This document shows, piece by piece, positions 14,901 through 26,343 of a DNA stretch of 64,000 nt. The DNA is taken from assembly GCF_963676685.1 (NCBI RefSeq), contig NC_092344.1, positions 46,088,830 through 46,152,829 of the forward strand, given 5' to 3'. The number at the start of each line of letters is the position of its first letter. Within the stretch, counting starts at the first letter, position 1. Under the pieces are notes generated by a model. It did not search any database. It saw only the letters and a program-made list of their open reading frames with translations, and was not told the origin of the DNA. Made by a program: the position numbers and the translations under genes. This stretch comes from Mytilus edulis (taxonomy: Eukaryota; Mollusca; Bivalvia; Mytilida; Mytilidae).

Positions 14901-17900
14901 TGAAATAGGGAGGAAGTAGTTATCTATATTTTTGCGCTTTTTTGAGAGAAAAATGCACTCAAATGGAGTGTTTGATAGCCAAAGTTTTATCCTGTTTTGT
15001 AGTTCATTCTGCTTGCTACAGTTTATATATAATGATAAAAATTAGTTAGGAAAGCATATGTAAAAATAATTAAGATAATTGCACTACTGAACAAAATTGG
15101 TTCACAGCAGTCTGGAGAAAATGTGTTTGAAAATAATTGAAGTTATTTAATTTGTTTGGTAAATCAGTGCATTTCCGTTGACGTAATGTCAAATGCGATG
15201 ACGTTAGGACAAACATATTTACCAACTAGCAATGTACATGCTGTCTTTGGTAGAAAATAGACTGATAAGTTTTGATGGATAAAATAGCCAGAATTAATGT
15301 GCATTATTATTGAGAGGGTTTACATGTAGCCTCATCATGATATGTCTATCTGTTAGCAACACCTGTTTGTTTTATATTGGCACTATTTTAATAGATCTGC
15401 AACATTTGAAGAGTGAATTTATCTTACTGAAGACCACCTGAAGATTCTATAAATTGATAACATCTCTGGAAAACTGCTTTAAGTTTTACTTGAAGAGTAA
15501 AAAAGTCGTAAAATAGAAATAAAATAGTGCATTTTGGTGCATTTGAGAGAATTTTTATTTGAATGTTTTGGACATGGTATCTGTTTTATTGCTGATAAGA
15601 TTCTCCTTTCCACACGTCAGAGATAAACAGGAATGATAATAGGTAGATATTGATTGATAAGTATCAATGTTTATTATGATCAGTACAGTGCACCATTATC
15701 AGATGAACTCTTCTTTACTGGAGGTCAAAAAGGACTGTGGTGATACAATCTATTTTAACAATTCACACCTTTCATGTCAATTTTTGATCAGTTGACAGTC
15801 AGATATGCGTATTTCAGGGGTTCTGTTATCTAATAAAAGTGAAGGAAGGATGCATACTATCTTAACATGTGTAGTTCTGTCTTTACACAATGATGTCTCG
15901 TCTTGATGTGATTTCATTGTACTGGTTATTCATTCTCATGTTCTTACTATTAATAACAAATTTAAGTTTACTCTAAAGTCAGTCATACCTCTTAGGACTT
16001 ATTGCAGCCCTTACAAATCTCAAACTACAACACAGACAATATTTTTAATTTTTATGCCCCACCTACGATAGTAGAGGGGCATTATGTTTTCTGGTCTGTG
16101 CGTCCGTTCGTTCGTCCGTCCGTTCGTTCGTTCGTTCGTCCGTCCGTCTGTCCCGCTTCAGGTTAAAGTTTTTGGTCGAGGTAGTTTTTGATGAAGTTGA
16201 AGTCCAATCGACTTCAAACTTGGTACACATGTTCCCTATGATATGATCTTTCTAATTTTAATGCCAAATTAGAGATTTTACCCCAATTTCACGGTCCACT
16301 GAACATAGAAAATGATAGTGCGAGTGGGGCATTCGTGTACTGAGGACACATTCTTGTTTATTACTGCAGTTCTTTCTATGGTTTTTTTTATGATATGGTA
16401 TACCCTGTGAATAAATTTCTAGAGTTTTTAAAGGGGCGATTTATCCATCATCAAAACAATTTTGAATATTTTTGATAAATGTTATTTAGCACTGGCATCA
16501 GTTGAGTAATCTATTTTGTCAGTTTCTAATGGCAATCCTTAACTGGCCATCCATGAGTTGTGTTTGACATGTGTCAGTACATATGTCAGTAAAGTTGTTC
16601 TGTCTGATAGGGAGTAATTAAATGGAGCTATCTATAGTCAATTATAGCTTCTGTTTTACAGGAATTATCTGGACATTTTGACATTTGGATGTGGGTTTGA
16701 ATGGTCAGAACCAGACTTCTTTTCAACACCTATCAGAAAACCATTAAATGCCAAATATTTTGCTTAATTACAAAAGTTAAACTTGACATATGGTCAGATG
16801 GGGGATTTTTAGATTAATGATAAAATAAATAAGAAAGGTCCCTTAGGCATGATTCAGAATTATTTATTCAGTTTTGAGATAGTCCAAGACAAAGAAAAAT
16901 AGTTATAGAAATAAGAATGTTGATTGGCTATAATGATAACTCAGGGTCATAACATTTCTACCAATGGATAAATTACATGTTGAACCAATATACTTGAAAA
17001 TGGCCAGTTGAACAGTTTTATCCAGACCTCTTTGAACATTTGTTTGATATTAGAATTTCTGAGTGAGGAGAAAGAGTTGCTTTAGATGACTTTAAATTTA
17101 CAAAAGCACCATCTGAAAAATTTTGTTCTTTGGTCAACATCTAACAATTTATAAGACAATTTTTGCTGTTGAACTGACCATGTATAAGACTATTGGTCAA
17201 TATGTATATGATTTCACATTTATATGATATATATTTCACATTTATCATATATATTTTGATGTCCTTGGATTTCAGTTGTAATGTTTTATCTGTATATGCT
17301 CAAGAAACTTTTCAAAAAAGAAATGGGATTGAAAAAAAATATATATCAAAGAAAATGTAGAAAAATGTTGAAAACCATTAAACATACATTAGATATATTA
17401 ATTTCCATTGTTGGTTATAAAATGTCACCAGAAGTCAACAGATATTTGGTACTAGATACTTTTCTTCCTGTCTCCCCCTTTGGCAGACGGTCGTGAATAA
17501 TCATATCTAAATGACCCTGCATGTCCATGAATAAATAATTGTGTGTCTTCAATGCATTAATTTAACATGGCATAATGCTTGATTAACTTTTAAATTCTAT
17601 AAAAAGTTTGGAGAATGACCTTTTGAAAAAGAATAAATGATCTGGAAAATTTAATGACTTCCACCCATGAAAATTGAATCTGACCTAGGATATTAATAAA
17701 TGAATTAGGAGCAATTGATAGAATTTAAATTGAAATGTATACTTTTGTAGTCACAAACTTGTCTATTTGTGTGGCTTCAGAGAGCATGCAAGATGAAAAG
17801 TTTGCCTGGGTTATTTTTAAATTTTCGTAAATTCTAGTCTTTTTAATCAGATTTGAACATTTTGATAGTAATCTAAAAGTACTTACTGATTGTAGTTTTA

Positions 17901-20900
17901 AAAGTCTGATGTTTATTTTTGAGGAAATAAATGAATTTTAAATTGCATTGGTTGCCCAGGGAGCCAAGCTCTTCCTGAAACTTGTTGGTTTGGCTTCTTT
18001 ACAAATAAAAACTTCCAATTAATTCTTGATTGATATTTAGTTTGTAAAGTACATGATGTGAGTAAGGACAAAGTCATTTGTCTGCCAATATATTCACTGA
18101 TCTTAATCCTGGTTTGATTATAGAGAATTAAAACAAGCGTTAATTCTTAGAAGCTCATCCTCTCCAGAAGAAATTCAGAAAACAAACATACATTTAGATA
18201 TCTTTTTATTTTCTGCAGGTGTGAGAATTGTTTCCTTTTTCAGAAAACAAATATTCTATAGATAAGAATTATTTGCATAATTAATTTTTTTTGTGCACTT
18301 TATTTATACAGTTTTATTTATGTACACAGTTAGTACATATGCACCTAAAATTGGTTTCTGAATAATGACTTGTGTCAGCCTCTACAAAATCATTTAAAAA
18401 TCATTAAAAATAACAAAACACATCAAATTCAAATTTGACTGATTTAACTTTTGGCTTTCTAGTTTATGACTTTGATAAAGCAGAAATTAGCTATTAAAGT
18501 TGTTTTTTTGTTTGTCAGATAAATAATCTGGATTTTGGATTATAACAAACTTAAGTCGTAAACATTTCCTTTTAAAATACTGATGTTAAACCTAAACAGA
18601 CCATCTGTGTCCCATAGACTCATTTTGTTGTTTATTTTTTCTTTCGTTTGTAAGATCTTGTCTCTACAGTGTACAAAAGAAAAGACCTTATCACTGTTTT
18701 ACTTATCATCAACTATATCAGAAAAGTGAAAAATGCTTTGATTAATTTTGATTTAACTAGTTAACACTTTTGTTTTGTTATCTTTTCGTAGATCTTGATG
18801 ATGGCTATGATATAGACAGAGATATATTACTTGGTATATATGACCGAATCAAACTGACAGAATTCCGTGCTGGCGTGGATCATGTGACTCAAGTCATGAA
18901 GGTTGAGCAGACAATTGTTGGCAAAAAACCAGTAAGTAATAGTAAACGTAGAACATAATTGCTAGCGTGGGATGTCTTCAGTACAACAAGTATCAAAATA
19001 AATAGGTTTATACCTGTCTAAGATGTCTGCACAAACAAAACATATTGAAACATGAAAAATATGTCTTAAGACTGAAGAAACATTAAGTGCTATAATGTGA
19101 TTTTCTTCATTGTTGAAGAAGGGGGGATTTATGACGGATTTGGGCATATTGTTGACAATTGTCACTGATAAATGCATTTGATTTTATCACATATTATCTT
19201 AATGTATTTTGACTATTGTGCAGGTTTAAAATGCATATATTTTAGTTATTTGAATATAAACAGCTTACTTTGTCTGTTTTAACTATCAGCAATATTAAGA
19301 AGGTTATGCACCTTGGGGAAAAGTCTTACATATTTACATTAAAACTTAATCTGACATAACTCTGAACACATTTACTGAAAAAAAATGCATCTATATCTGC
19401 TATAAGCAGACCTCCTTGGTCAGAAAATTACCTCTGCACTGTAAAGAAATTCTGAATACTAAAAGGCTTTTGTCTAGACAAATTTCATTAAATGTATGTC
19501 TGTAAGTTAATCAGATTCATTACAATTATAAAACATATTGATTATTTATTCCAGCAACTAGCATTACCTCATAGACGACTGGTGTGTTACTGTAGATTGT
19601 ATGAGGTTCACGACCCTAATAAGAAAGAGAAGATAGGCTTACATCAACGAGAAGTGTTCCTATTTAATGATTGTTTACTGGTTAGTAGGATGAATGTTAA
19701 ATAGTTCTTTCAAAATAATCTAAAAAACTGCAAGCTTTGATAAGCTGAGCAAAGTCAGATAGGAAGCTATAATCCCTAAAGAATATCACAGAAACAAAGA
19801 CAGATAGGAAGCTATAATCCCTAAAGAATATCACAAAAACAAAGTCAGATAGGAAGCTATAATCCCTAAAGAATATCACAAAAACAAAGTCAGATAGGAA
19901 GCTATAATCCCTTAAGAATATCACAGAAACAAAGTCAGATAGGAAGCTATAATCCCTAACGAATATCACAAAAACAAAGTCAGATAGGAAGCTATAATCC
20001 CTAAAGAATATCACAGAAACAAAGTCAGATAGGAAGCTATAATCCCTAAAGAATATCACAGAAACAAAGTCAGATAGGAAGCTATAATCCCTAAAAAATA
20101 TCACAGAAACAAATGTTTAAGACAACTAAATCTTTTGGGTAAAAAATGGTAAATGTGGTGTTGAACTATTCATTAACAAAAAAAGAAACCAAGACAATAG
20201 AAATATTCCGCGTTTACATTTTTATAGAATTGGTGTCACAAGCTTATACATTTTATGTTTATTTTACTTTTCTTGGTTAAAAAGGTTCATTAGTTCATTG
20301 GTTAAACCATCTATATATATATAGGTAACTTTAAAAAGATTTCAACTCGCAATAATTTTATTTCTTTAAAAAAAGTATCAAATGGTTATTTTTAAAGCTT
20401 CAAAGTTCAGATAAACACTAGAATTACCACGAATTGAAAGTTAAACAAAAAGTATCATTTATGTACTGGAAATCTTCACTAGTGTATTTTTTGTATCAGA
20501 GTCTAATAAGGTTAAATTTACATTTTTTGACACATGAAGGTCAAATGTAAATATTTTTTATTTCTTTATTATTTCAGGTGACGAAAATATTAAGTAAAAA
20601 GAAGAGCGGTATAACATACTCATTTAAACAATCCTTTACACTGGCTGGCATGCATGTTTACTTATATGAAACATCTCGTAAGTATATATATATGGCACTA
20701 AAAAATGTATTTGTCACAAGAGAATTGTAGTTATGTCTCATCTGTAAGAAAGTTTGGGAGTCGAGGCTTAGGCACCATGTTTCCAAAACTTTTGAAGTTT
20801 GTCAATGAAATTTTAACAATACTTATAATATAGTTCATAAAACATACATGTAATCAAATTTGAAAACTTCAGACTTTTTTGCTCGTAAAATATAACATCT

Positions 20901-23900
20901 ATAAATGTCATGAATTGAACATTATATTAATGATTTTAATGTTAATTTCATACTTAAATAAAAGTGATATATATGCAGACTTCCTGAAACATGTCACAAC
21001 ATTGTCGTCTCGAACTGCAAAAACTATCAGCATTGCTGTAATCGGATGTTACTTAAAGTTTGTGGTATACCTTGTGTTTTGTAGAGATTATTGACCTCTT
21101 GTATGTTATTGCATCAGATGACAATTTTGATTTTGTCTGACTTTTAAATAAATTTGATAAAACAAAACGTAAAATGAGATAATTTTTAAACTTCTATTAA
21201 AAACTGTGAAACTATATTTTCAAAGTAGATTTTTTTATGACAGACCAAAATGTGAGAATAATTGTTGCCATTACAGAAAAGGCGAAAAAGATGCATACAA
21301 ATACATGTACAAATGTATCAGATTTACGAATGCAAGTTCTTATTATTCAAATACTCACAAGTCGCATAATTCGCAATAATAAAAACCTTAATTTCTGAAT
21401 TTATAGAATTTCATGCTTACAATCTTAACTGTTCATGAAATGTATGACTGCATGAAACTGTTTTCAACTTCTTTTTATGAAATGTACAAGAAGCACATAT
21501 GAAAATGAAAGAAATTGATTCAAAGGGATTAAGAACTCAATTATTTGTTTATATTTTAGATTACCAGTTTGGTGTACGATTAACAAATGGCTTAGATGGT
21601 AAAACCTTAATCACATTCAATGCCAGAAATGACCATGATAGACAGAAGTTTGTTGGAGATTTAAAAGAGGCTATAGCAGAGGTGACCATCACAAAATCTT
21701 AAATATACACACTTTATTAATAACATATGACAGGTTCATAGCCAGGAATCTCCAATGGTTTTTTTTCTTGATATTATCATACTCAACTTTAACAGTTACA
21801 ATTCAAACAGAACGTTGACTTTTACAGTGCTTATTTGTTTCAAAGGGGGAGGGCTTCTGGTGTATACTTGGATGCTAGAGTAGTTATTACCATGACCTGG
21901 ACTTTCAATAGGTTCCTTGGGTGAAAGACTGATTTTTTTAGAGACATGTCACACGAAAAGAAATATCTTTACATGCTTTTAAACTGAAAAAATGGCATAA
22001 AAGGTATTAAGGGCATACGATACAGTTACAGGGAAGGTAATGACGTTGCTAACGTAAAATGTTATTTTCGCGACGTCAAACTATGACATATCGGGAAAAG
22101 ATGCATTTTTCGACTGATTTTTATCATTCAAACTGATTTAATTTGAAAACGAGTGCATGGACCTCTATTTTTTAAAACAGCAATTTGTTTCATTTTGCAA
22201 GGAGATTATGTGACCCAAATTTTATAAAACTGTAAATAGCGCAATTTTTTTTATTTTGATAAACATGCAGCAAAAAATGACGTTTTTTACTCTATTCATG
22301 AACATTTGATAAATATAGAGTTATTTCGGAATAAAAATTGCATAATTTTTAATGATACTTATAAAATACAGAAATTACCGATTATTTAACAAAAAACAAT
22401 TTATGTTTATCTTTTAAAACAAAAAACTTCTGTCTTTCTTTCGAAAAAGAAAATATAGACACAAATCTGAATTTTGAGCAAATATACAAAATTTCGACCT
22501 CATTTTACTCAAAAAGTAGCACATGAAGGTATATTTTTTATTACATATTTGATTTAATCAGGTAAAAAATAGCCTATATGCAAATTTTCAGCAACTTGTA
22601 AATACAGGTTCAAAACTGTATCGTATGCCCTTAAGTGTACTCTAATTCATAAGGTAATTGTGAGATTTGGGGATTAATAACAATTATGAAATTTTTTGTT
22701 AAACCCCATTTGCTTGATATGTGCAATGTCTTTTAATCTACAGACTAAAAACTCAAATATTACTGAGAGTTTTACCATGAAAGTAAGAATGATATTCTTA
22801 ATCCTTTCTACACACTCTAGATTTTGTAAAAACTTGTATCATTGATAAGAATGATAGCATTTATTGACTTTATACTCTCATGATGCAACAACTTTTGGAA
22901 TAAATATTTTATTTGGCAGCTTTTTATATACTAAATATTTGATCTTTTCTCAAAACTACAAAGTTAAAAACACCTTTGAGGAATTATAGTAAAAATATGT
23001 TTTGTTTAACCTTGAAGGTGTAGACAATGTAAGAAAAACGTAAATTTACAGTCTAGCAAATCTAGTTGCAATCTGTTTTTTATTATGCAATGTTGACTGT
23101 TACACTAATCAAGGAATCAGGTTTAATTCCAATGAAACAGATAACTGATGTATGTTCGCTAATCAATTTCTTATCAGGTACATTGTTTGATAGTTGAAAC
23201 TTACATCTTATCTGTCTATTTGTTGTTAAACAAAAAACAAAAAAAATTCAAATTAAATCTGAAATTTATGTAAGATGTCCTGATGAGTTTGTTTTTGTAA
23301 ATTATCTGTTTTATAATCTTTAAAATGTTAGGTGTTATCAAAAAAGTTTGTGTTTTCAAATCAGGAAGTTGAAAAACTTGGCACCAGATGAAAAATTAAT
23401 GATTCACGATTGAAATAAAAAAAAATATCAACATCTAAAGTGCACTGAAATGAGGAAGTTACAAAAAGAGACGATAGGTGGATCATATACATCCACTTTA
23501 TTTAGATGAAATTTTGCCAGAATCTGCAACTTAAACTTGTAATTGTAAATTAATCTTTAAGTTACCATGCCGATCTCTCAATATCTAAAGCTTGGGAGTA
23601 CTAATTACTAGGAAGATAACAATTTAAGTGCATTAAAATCAATTTAGACTGCACTCTTCTTTTTAGAGCAAGAAGACCCAATTTCTAGATTTCAAGTACT
23701 GCATGTATTATCGTTCTCATAAGTTAGAATTCAACCAATCAAAATACTGGATTTTGTGTTTCTAGCACGTATTCCAAGCACTGAGTAAAGTTAAATTATC
23801 GAGAGACCAGATTTTAGATACTTTTCTGTCATATGATGCATTTCATTGACGTGGAATTATTCATTTTATTATTTTTATTTTAGTGCAATGGAATGGAACA

Positions 23901-26343
23901 ACTTAGAATAGAAGATGAATTAAACAAACAGAGTGCTAACCACAACTCCGTAGAAAGATATGCTAATGACGACTCCAGGGTTTTAATGTACGAATTATCA
24001 AAGCCTTCTGATCCTGCATTAAATAGATTATCTGCCCCTGAATGTGGCGGCTTGAAACAGCTTCATCTGTCCAATTCTCTTACTGACCTTTGTGAAGGTA
24101 TGCATGTTGTCACTTAGTATGAATAGAAGACTGCATAACCAAGTTCAATCTTTTGCTGAAATTATTTTTAAAACAAAAAATTTGACTCTTTATTTTATCT
24201 AAAAAAAATGTTTTCATTTTAATGATTAAGTAAATAATAATGTCATCGAAGATTTTTTGAACGAGGCTGTCATTTTACTTTCAGTGGAAAAAAAACATTT
24301 CTATTTCTGAAATTTTGAAATAACTCATCAAGCAATAAAAAAAAAGTAGAAGATGGAAATAAATTTTAATAAAATGAAATCATTGTCTCTCTACTGGTTT
24401 TTTACCTTGATATTCCAGATTTATGCCTTTATCAGATAATGATCAACAGAAGGGCAAACACATACATATTTACTGAATCAGCAAAAGATTGACTTCATTC
24501 TAGAATTAATCTCAAAACAACAGTCCTATTTATCGATATATCTTGAAATTATTGCATTGCAAAAAAACTATATTATCTAGTTTGATATAATAACAGAATT
24601 AGTCATTTCATCATGTCAAGCTTAGCATAACTTCATTCTTGACTTGCATTATCAATAAATTTCTTTTTAATTATTTCTGATTTCTTACATGCATGTCGAA
24701 ACTGACATATTAAAACGTATATATATATATATACAGTAGCTATCGTTCATCTAACGACTATTCATGCAGTCTTCATTTCATACACTTTTTATTTAAAAGT
24801 TTCTTCAAAAGAGGAGGATTTTGTGATTTTAAATGATCGAAACAGATTTCTAATGATATTCATCAATGGAGTCTAGAGCCTCATTTGAAGAAACTAAAGT
24901 TTATTTACTTATTATTTTATGAATATGTTTTTCCTGTTATTTCCAATTTTTATCATAGCTTTATTTGTTGTTCATTTGTTACGTTGCCTTGGAGAATTTA
25001 TTACTTTACACAAAAATTATCCAAGCCTTGTTTTCATCATTAGATACCATAATAAAAAACAAATTTAAGAATTACCCTGTTGTTAAAATTGGAGAAATCA
25101 TAAGTCATATCTTTTTGATTTTATAACATTTATAAAAGATTTATATGAAAGACTTATATGATTTAGATCAAATTCACATAGTCTTAATTATTCAAGTAAG
25201 AAAGTTCTAGTTAATTCTTGGTTTGCAACAATACTTTTGTTAATTTTTTTAGTCTTCTATGAATTTAGTTTTAATTAGATAAGGCTAAAAGCGATGTTAT
25301 TAAAAAAAAGTTAATCTACAAGTTGTGCCATTCATATTAGGTATTTGTTATGTTTTTTTGTTTTTTTCGTCCAACAAATTAAAGTCTATTTTACGTCCAA
25401 ATTTAAGTTTTGTGTTACTTGTTTGTGATTTCTATGTTCAATGTGCTTATGATTGTTGTACTTGTTGTTAGTAATTCATTCTTCATCAGATATATGTTTG
25501 CAACAATATATGTTTTTACAGTGTTAAAGGGTTTGGGAAATACACAAATAATTTTTCTGTTTATATTAAAATTTGTTTAATCTTTGTAAATGAAAGGGTA
25601 TTAAATTGGTCAAAGGGAGATAACTGGATATATTTTTTTGATGTGGTTTTTAACAAGGGAAGTAATAAGGTGTGTTTTTTTTGTTACAGTTCAGGGGATG
25701 AGGAGAGGTAGCAGTGGTGGTTCATTAGATAGTGGAGTTGTAAGTATATTTATATACCAACAAATTTGAATTATAACAAAGTTCATCTAAGATGATAAAT
25801 CTTATTATTTTGGACAAAACAAAATTTAGCCTTTGCATGTTGAAATATTAAAAATCAAAACTTTAAAGACATAAGTACTACTGAAAATTGAAATCCTCAA
25901 ATGGGAACCAAAAAAAAACTGTTTTTATTTTAAAGTATATATAAATGAAATTAAATGTATGTATATGTATAGAACCAAGTCAGATTCTATACTTTCATGG
26001 CTGTTCTCATATTGTAATTGCTTGGTTACTTTCCTATCATATCAACTTTAATAATCTGCATGAAATTAAAATATATAAAATATATTGTAAATTTTAAACA
26101 AACTGAAACAATATTTAAAATCATTCAGAATAGACAATTCAACCTGATTGTTGATCTTTGCAGGCCTCGGGAAGCTCACAAGGCGTCAACAGTAGTGGAG
26201 AGTCACTAGGTACACAGACCAGTCAGAACTTGTTAGTTATAAAGGGACCATCTTCATCATCCTTACTCTCATCAGGGAAAAAGGGTCGGTCCAAAGGATC
26301 TCTGTCTCAACAGTATGAAGCACCTCACGGGACGGAAGTCTGA
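8896..26343 (+). CDS. IQSEC: IQSEC/BRAG-type Arf guanine-nucleotide exchange factor, 3' part (10 exons)
   Basis: Joined exons 8896-8977, 10588-10620, 12870-13044, 18792-18931, 19555-19680, 20578-20677, 21560-21681, 23884-24097, 25690-25739 and 26164-26343 give 1222 coding bases (about 406 residues plus stop). All GT/AG boundaries and phases agree. Sec7 hallmarks seen are ALRKFQ, the [13 protein letters not shown] glutamate-finger motif, and [13 protein letters not shown]. The PH segment follows directly ([36 protein letters not shown]). This Sec7-PH order without a spacer, and the sequence, match the IQSEC/BRAG family (Drosophila Schizo/Loner) rather than cytohesins. Members load GTP on Arf6 and related Arfs at the plasma membrane or synapse and control endocytosis, adhesion and myoblast fusion. 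The IQ motif and the start of Sec7 lie upstream of the window. Introns run from about 0.4 to 5.7 kb. Family assignment is firm; the paralogue name is not, as invertebrates generally have one gene. Confidence 0.93.
10007..10270 (+). repeat. Dispersed mussel-type repeat (AGATGTGGTATGATTGCC family)
   Basis: Starts GAAGATGTGGTATGATTGCC and runs through CAACTATAGGTCAATGTACA and AGTCAGCTATAAAAGGCCC. The same order recurs at 47884-48150. Shorter pieces lie at about 7099-7225, 9120-9312 and 33578-33625 (+) and at 52000-52090 and 56815-56868 (-). No coding capacity is seen; probably the tail of a retroelement. Confidence 0.8.
10588..10620 (+). CDS. IQSEC: IQSEC exon b, 33-nt microexon with the Sec7 glutamate finger
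   Basis: Eleven codons, [11 protein letters not shown], lie between CTTTCAG and GTAGGT and are phase 0 on both sides. In ARNO the equivalent GEAQKI motif carries the catalytic glutamate (E156) that expels GDP from Arf. The exon is too short to see as an open frame, but its sequence is unmistakable. Confidence 0.93.
12068..12230. repeat. 44-bp tandem repeat, about 3.5 copies
   Basis: Units begin AATGTTT at 12068, 12112, 12156 and 12200 (exact 44-bp spacing) and share CATGACTTTGAAATC. Diverged copies inside the intron before IQSEC exon c. Confidence 0.8.
12671..12725 (+). repeat. SINE 3'-region fragment
   Basis: TCCTCCACCAATAAAAACTG followed by ACCGCCACTAAAT resembles the conserved 3' part of tRNA-derived SINEs common in bivalves (recognised from memory). 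No tRNA-like head is visible upstream, so the copy is truncated. It lies about 145 bp before IQSEC exon c. Confidence 0.5.
12870..13044 (+). CDS. IQSEC: IQSEC exon c (Sec7 motif 2)
   Basis: It starts after TTTTTGCAG in phase 0 ([13 protein letters not shown]) and ends NLR plus one base before GTAAAT. It contains [13 protein letters not shown] and [13 protein letters not shown], the hydrophobic-groove motif of Sec7 that binds the Arf switch regions. The open frame continues past the donor into intron sequence, and that extension is not coding. Confidence 0.93.
16050..16370 (+). repeat. Dispersed repeat with CGTCCGTTCG microsatellite
   Basis: Begins TATGCCCCACCTACGATAGT, has a (CGTTCGTCCGTC)n stretch at about 16100-16150, then TTCAGGTTAAAGTTTTTGGT and ACTTCAAACTTGGTACACAT. 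An inverted copy with the same order of segments occurs at 57095-57510, so this is a family member and not unique intron. Confidence 0.8.
18792..18931 (+). CDS. IQSEC: IQSEC exon d (end of Sec7, linker to PH)
   Basis: The acceptor is TTTCGTAG and the donor is GTAAGT. Two bases complete an Asp codon, then 46 codons ([19 protein letters not shown] through [10 protein letters not shown]) end in phase 0. Human IQSEC proteins have the equivalent VDDGADIP and EKSIVG segments. Confidence 0.92.
19555..19680 (+). CDS. IQSEC: IQSEC exon e (PH domain, first strands)
   Basis: Forty-two codons in phase 0/0 after ATTCCAG, with donor GTTAGT. Visible are [20 protein letters not shown] and [13 protein letters not shown], the first beta strands of the family's PH domain. 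The donor is weaker than its neighbours. A 45-bp minisatellite begins 70 bp downstream. Confidence 0.92.
19751..20110. repeat. 45-bp minisatellite, 8 units
   Basis: Eight head-to-tail units start at 19751, 19796, 19841, 19886, 19931, 19976, 20021 and 20066. The core is AAAGTCAGATAGGAAGCTAT followed by AATCCCTAAAGAATATCACA. Units differ at only a few positions. Because 45 is a multiple of 3, the minus strand stays open across the array (15-residue repeat, [11 protein letters not shown]), but there is no sign that it is a gene. It lies in the intron after IQSEC exon e. Confidence 0.95.
20578..20677 (+). CDS. IQSEC: IQSEC exon f (PH domain)
   Basis: After TTATTTCAG, 33 codons plus one base ([20 protein letters not shown], then [13 protein letters not shown]). 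The donor is GTAAGT. The basic KILSKKK lies in a PH strand-loop region where family members also have KKK, suggesting phosphoinositide contact. Confidence 0.9.
21560..21681 (+). CDS. IQSEC: IQSEC exon g (PH domain, C-terminal helix)
   Basis: Two bases complete a His codon, then 40 codons, including [13 protein letters not shown] and [14 protein letters not shown]. The donor is GTGACC; the frame would hit a stop 24 bases later if unspliced. Joining to the next exon gives [15 protein letters not shown], parallel to the human AEVTELEQIRIEWEL. Confidence 0.92.
22007..22634. mobile_element. TTAA-flanked inverted-repeat element (MITE, piggyBac-like target)
   Basis: TTAAGGGCATACGATACAGT at 22007 is matched by its exact complement ACTGTATCGTATGCCCTTAA ending at 22634. 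The terminal inverted repeat is 21 bp including TTAA, and the element proper is about 620 bp. TTAA target duplication is the signature of the piggyBac superfamily. No transposase frame is present, so it is non-autonomous. The left end is relatively CG-rich (GACGT twice). It sits in the IQSEC intron between exons g and h. Confidence 0.85.
23884..24097 (+). CDS. IQSEC: IQSEC exon h (post-PH helix and linker)
   Basis: The acceptor is ATTTTAG and the donor is GTATGC. Seventy-one codons plus one base start [16 protein letters not shown], the conserved helix behind the PH domain. The rest is hydrophilic, ends [10 protein letters not shown], and looks like a disordered regulatory linker. Confidence 0.9.
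25690..25739 (+). CDS. IQSEC: IQSEC exon i (50-nt tail exon)
   Basis: A 50-nt exon between TTGTTACAG and GTAAGT: two bases plus 16 codons ([16 protein letters not shown]). It contains arginine/serine sites that resemble basophilic kinase targets (RRGSS). Phase matches both neighbours. Found by splice signals and phase only, so slightly less certain than the domain exons. Confidence 0.82.
26164..26343 (+). CDS. IQSEC: IQSEC terminal coding exon with PDZ-ligand end
   Basis: The acceptor is CTTTGCAG. Fifty-nine codons of serine/glycine-rich tail are followed by TGA at 26341-26343. The last residues are HGTEV, a class I PDZ-ligand pattern (T at -2, V at 0). Vertebrate IQSEC2/BRAG1 is known to bind PSD-95-type PDZ domains by its C-terminus, so the end looks functional. 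Confidence 0.88.
   Translation, partial: ASGSSQGVNSSGESLGTQTSQNLLVIKGPSSSSLLSSGKKGRSKGSLSQQYEAPHGTEV

Noticed and set aside
15179..15206. Two CRE-like words (TGACGTAA and TGACGTTA) about 20 bp apart
   Set aside because: Short motifs in a long intron with no other regulatory evidence; such words are also found inside local MITEs.
19697..20104. 135-codon minus-strand frame of a repeated hydrophobic 15-mer
   Set aside because: Produced by the 45-bp minisatellite, whose unit length is a multiple of three; it lies inside an intron and has no independent support.
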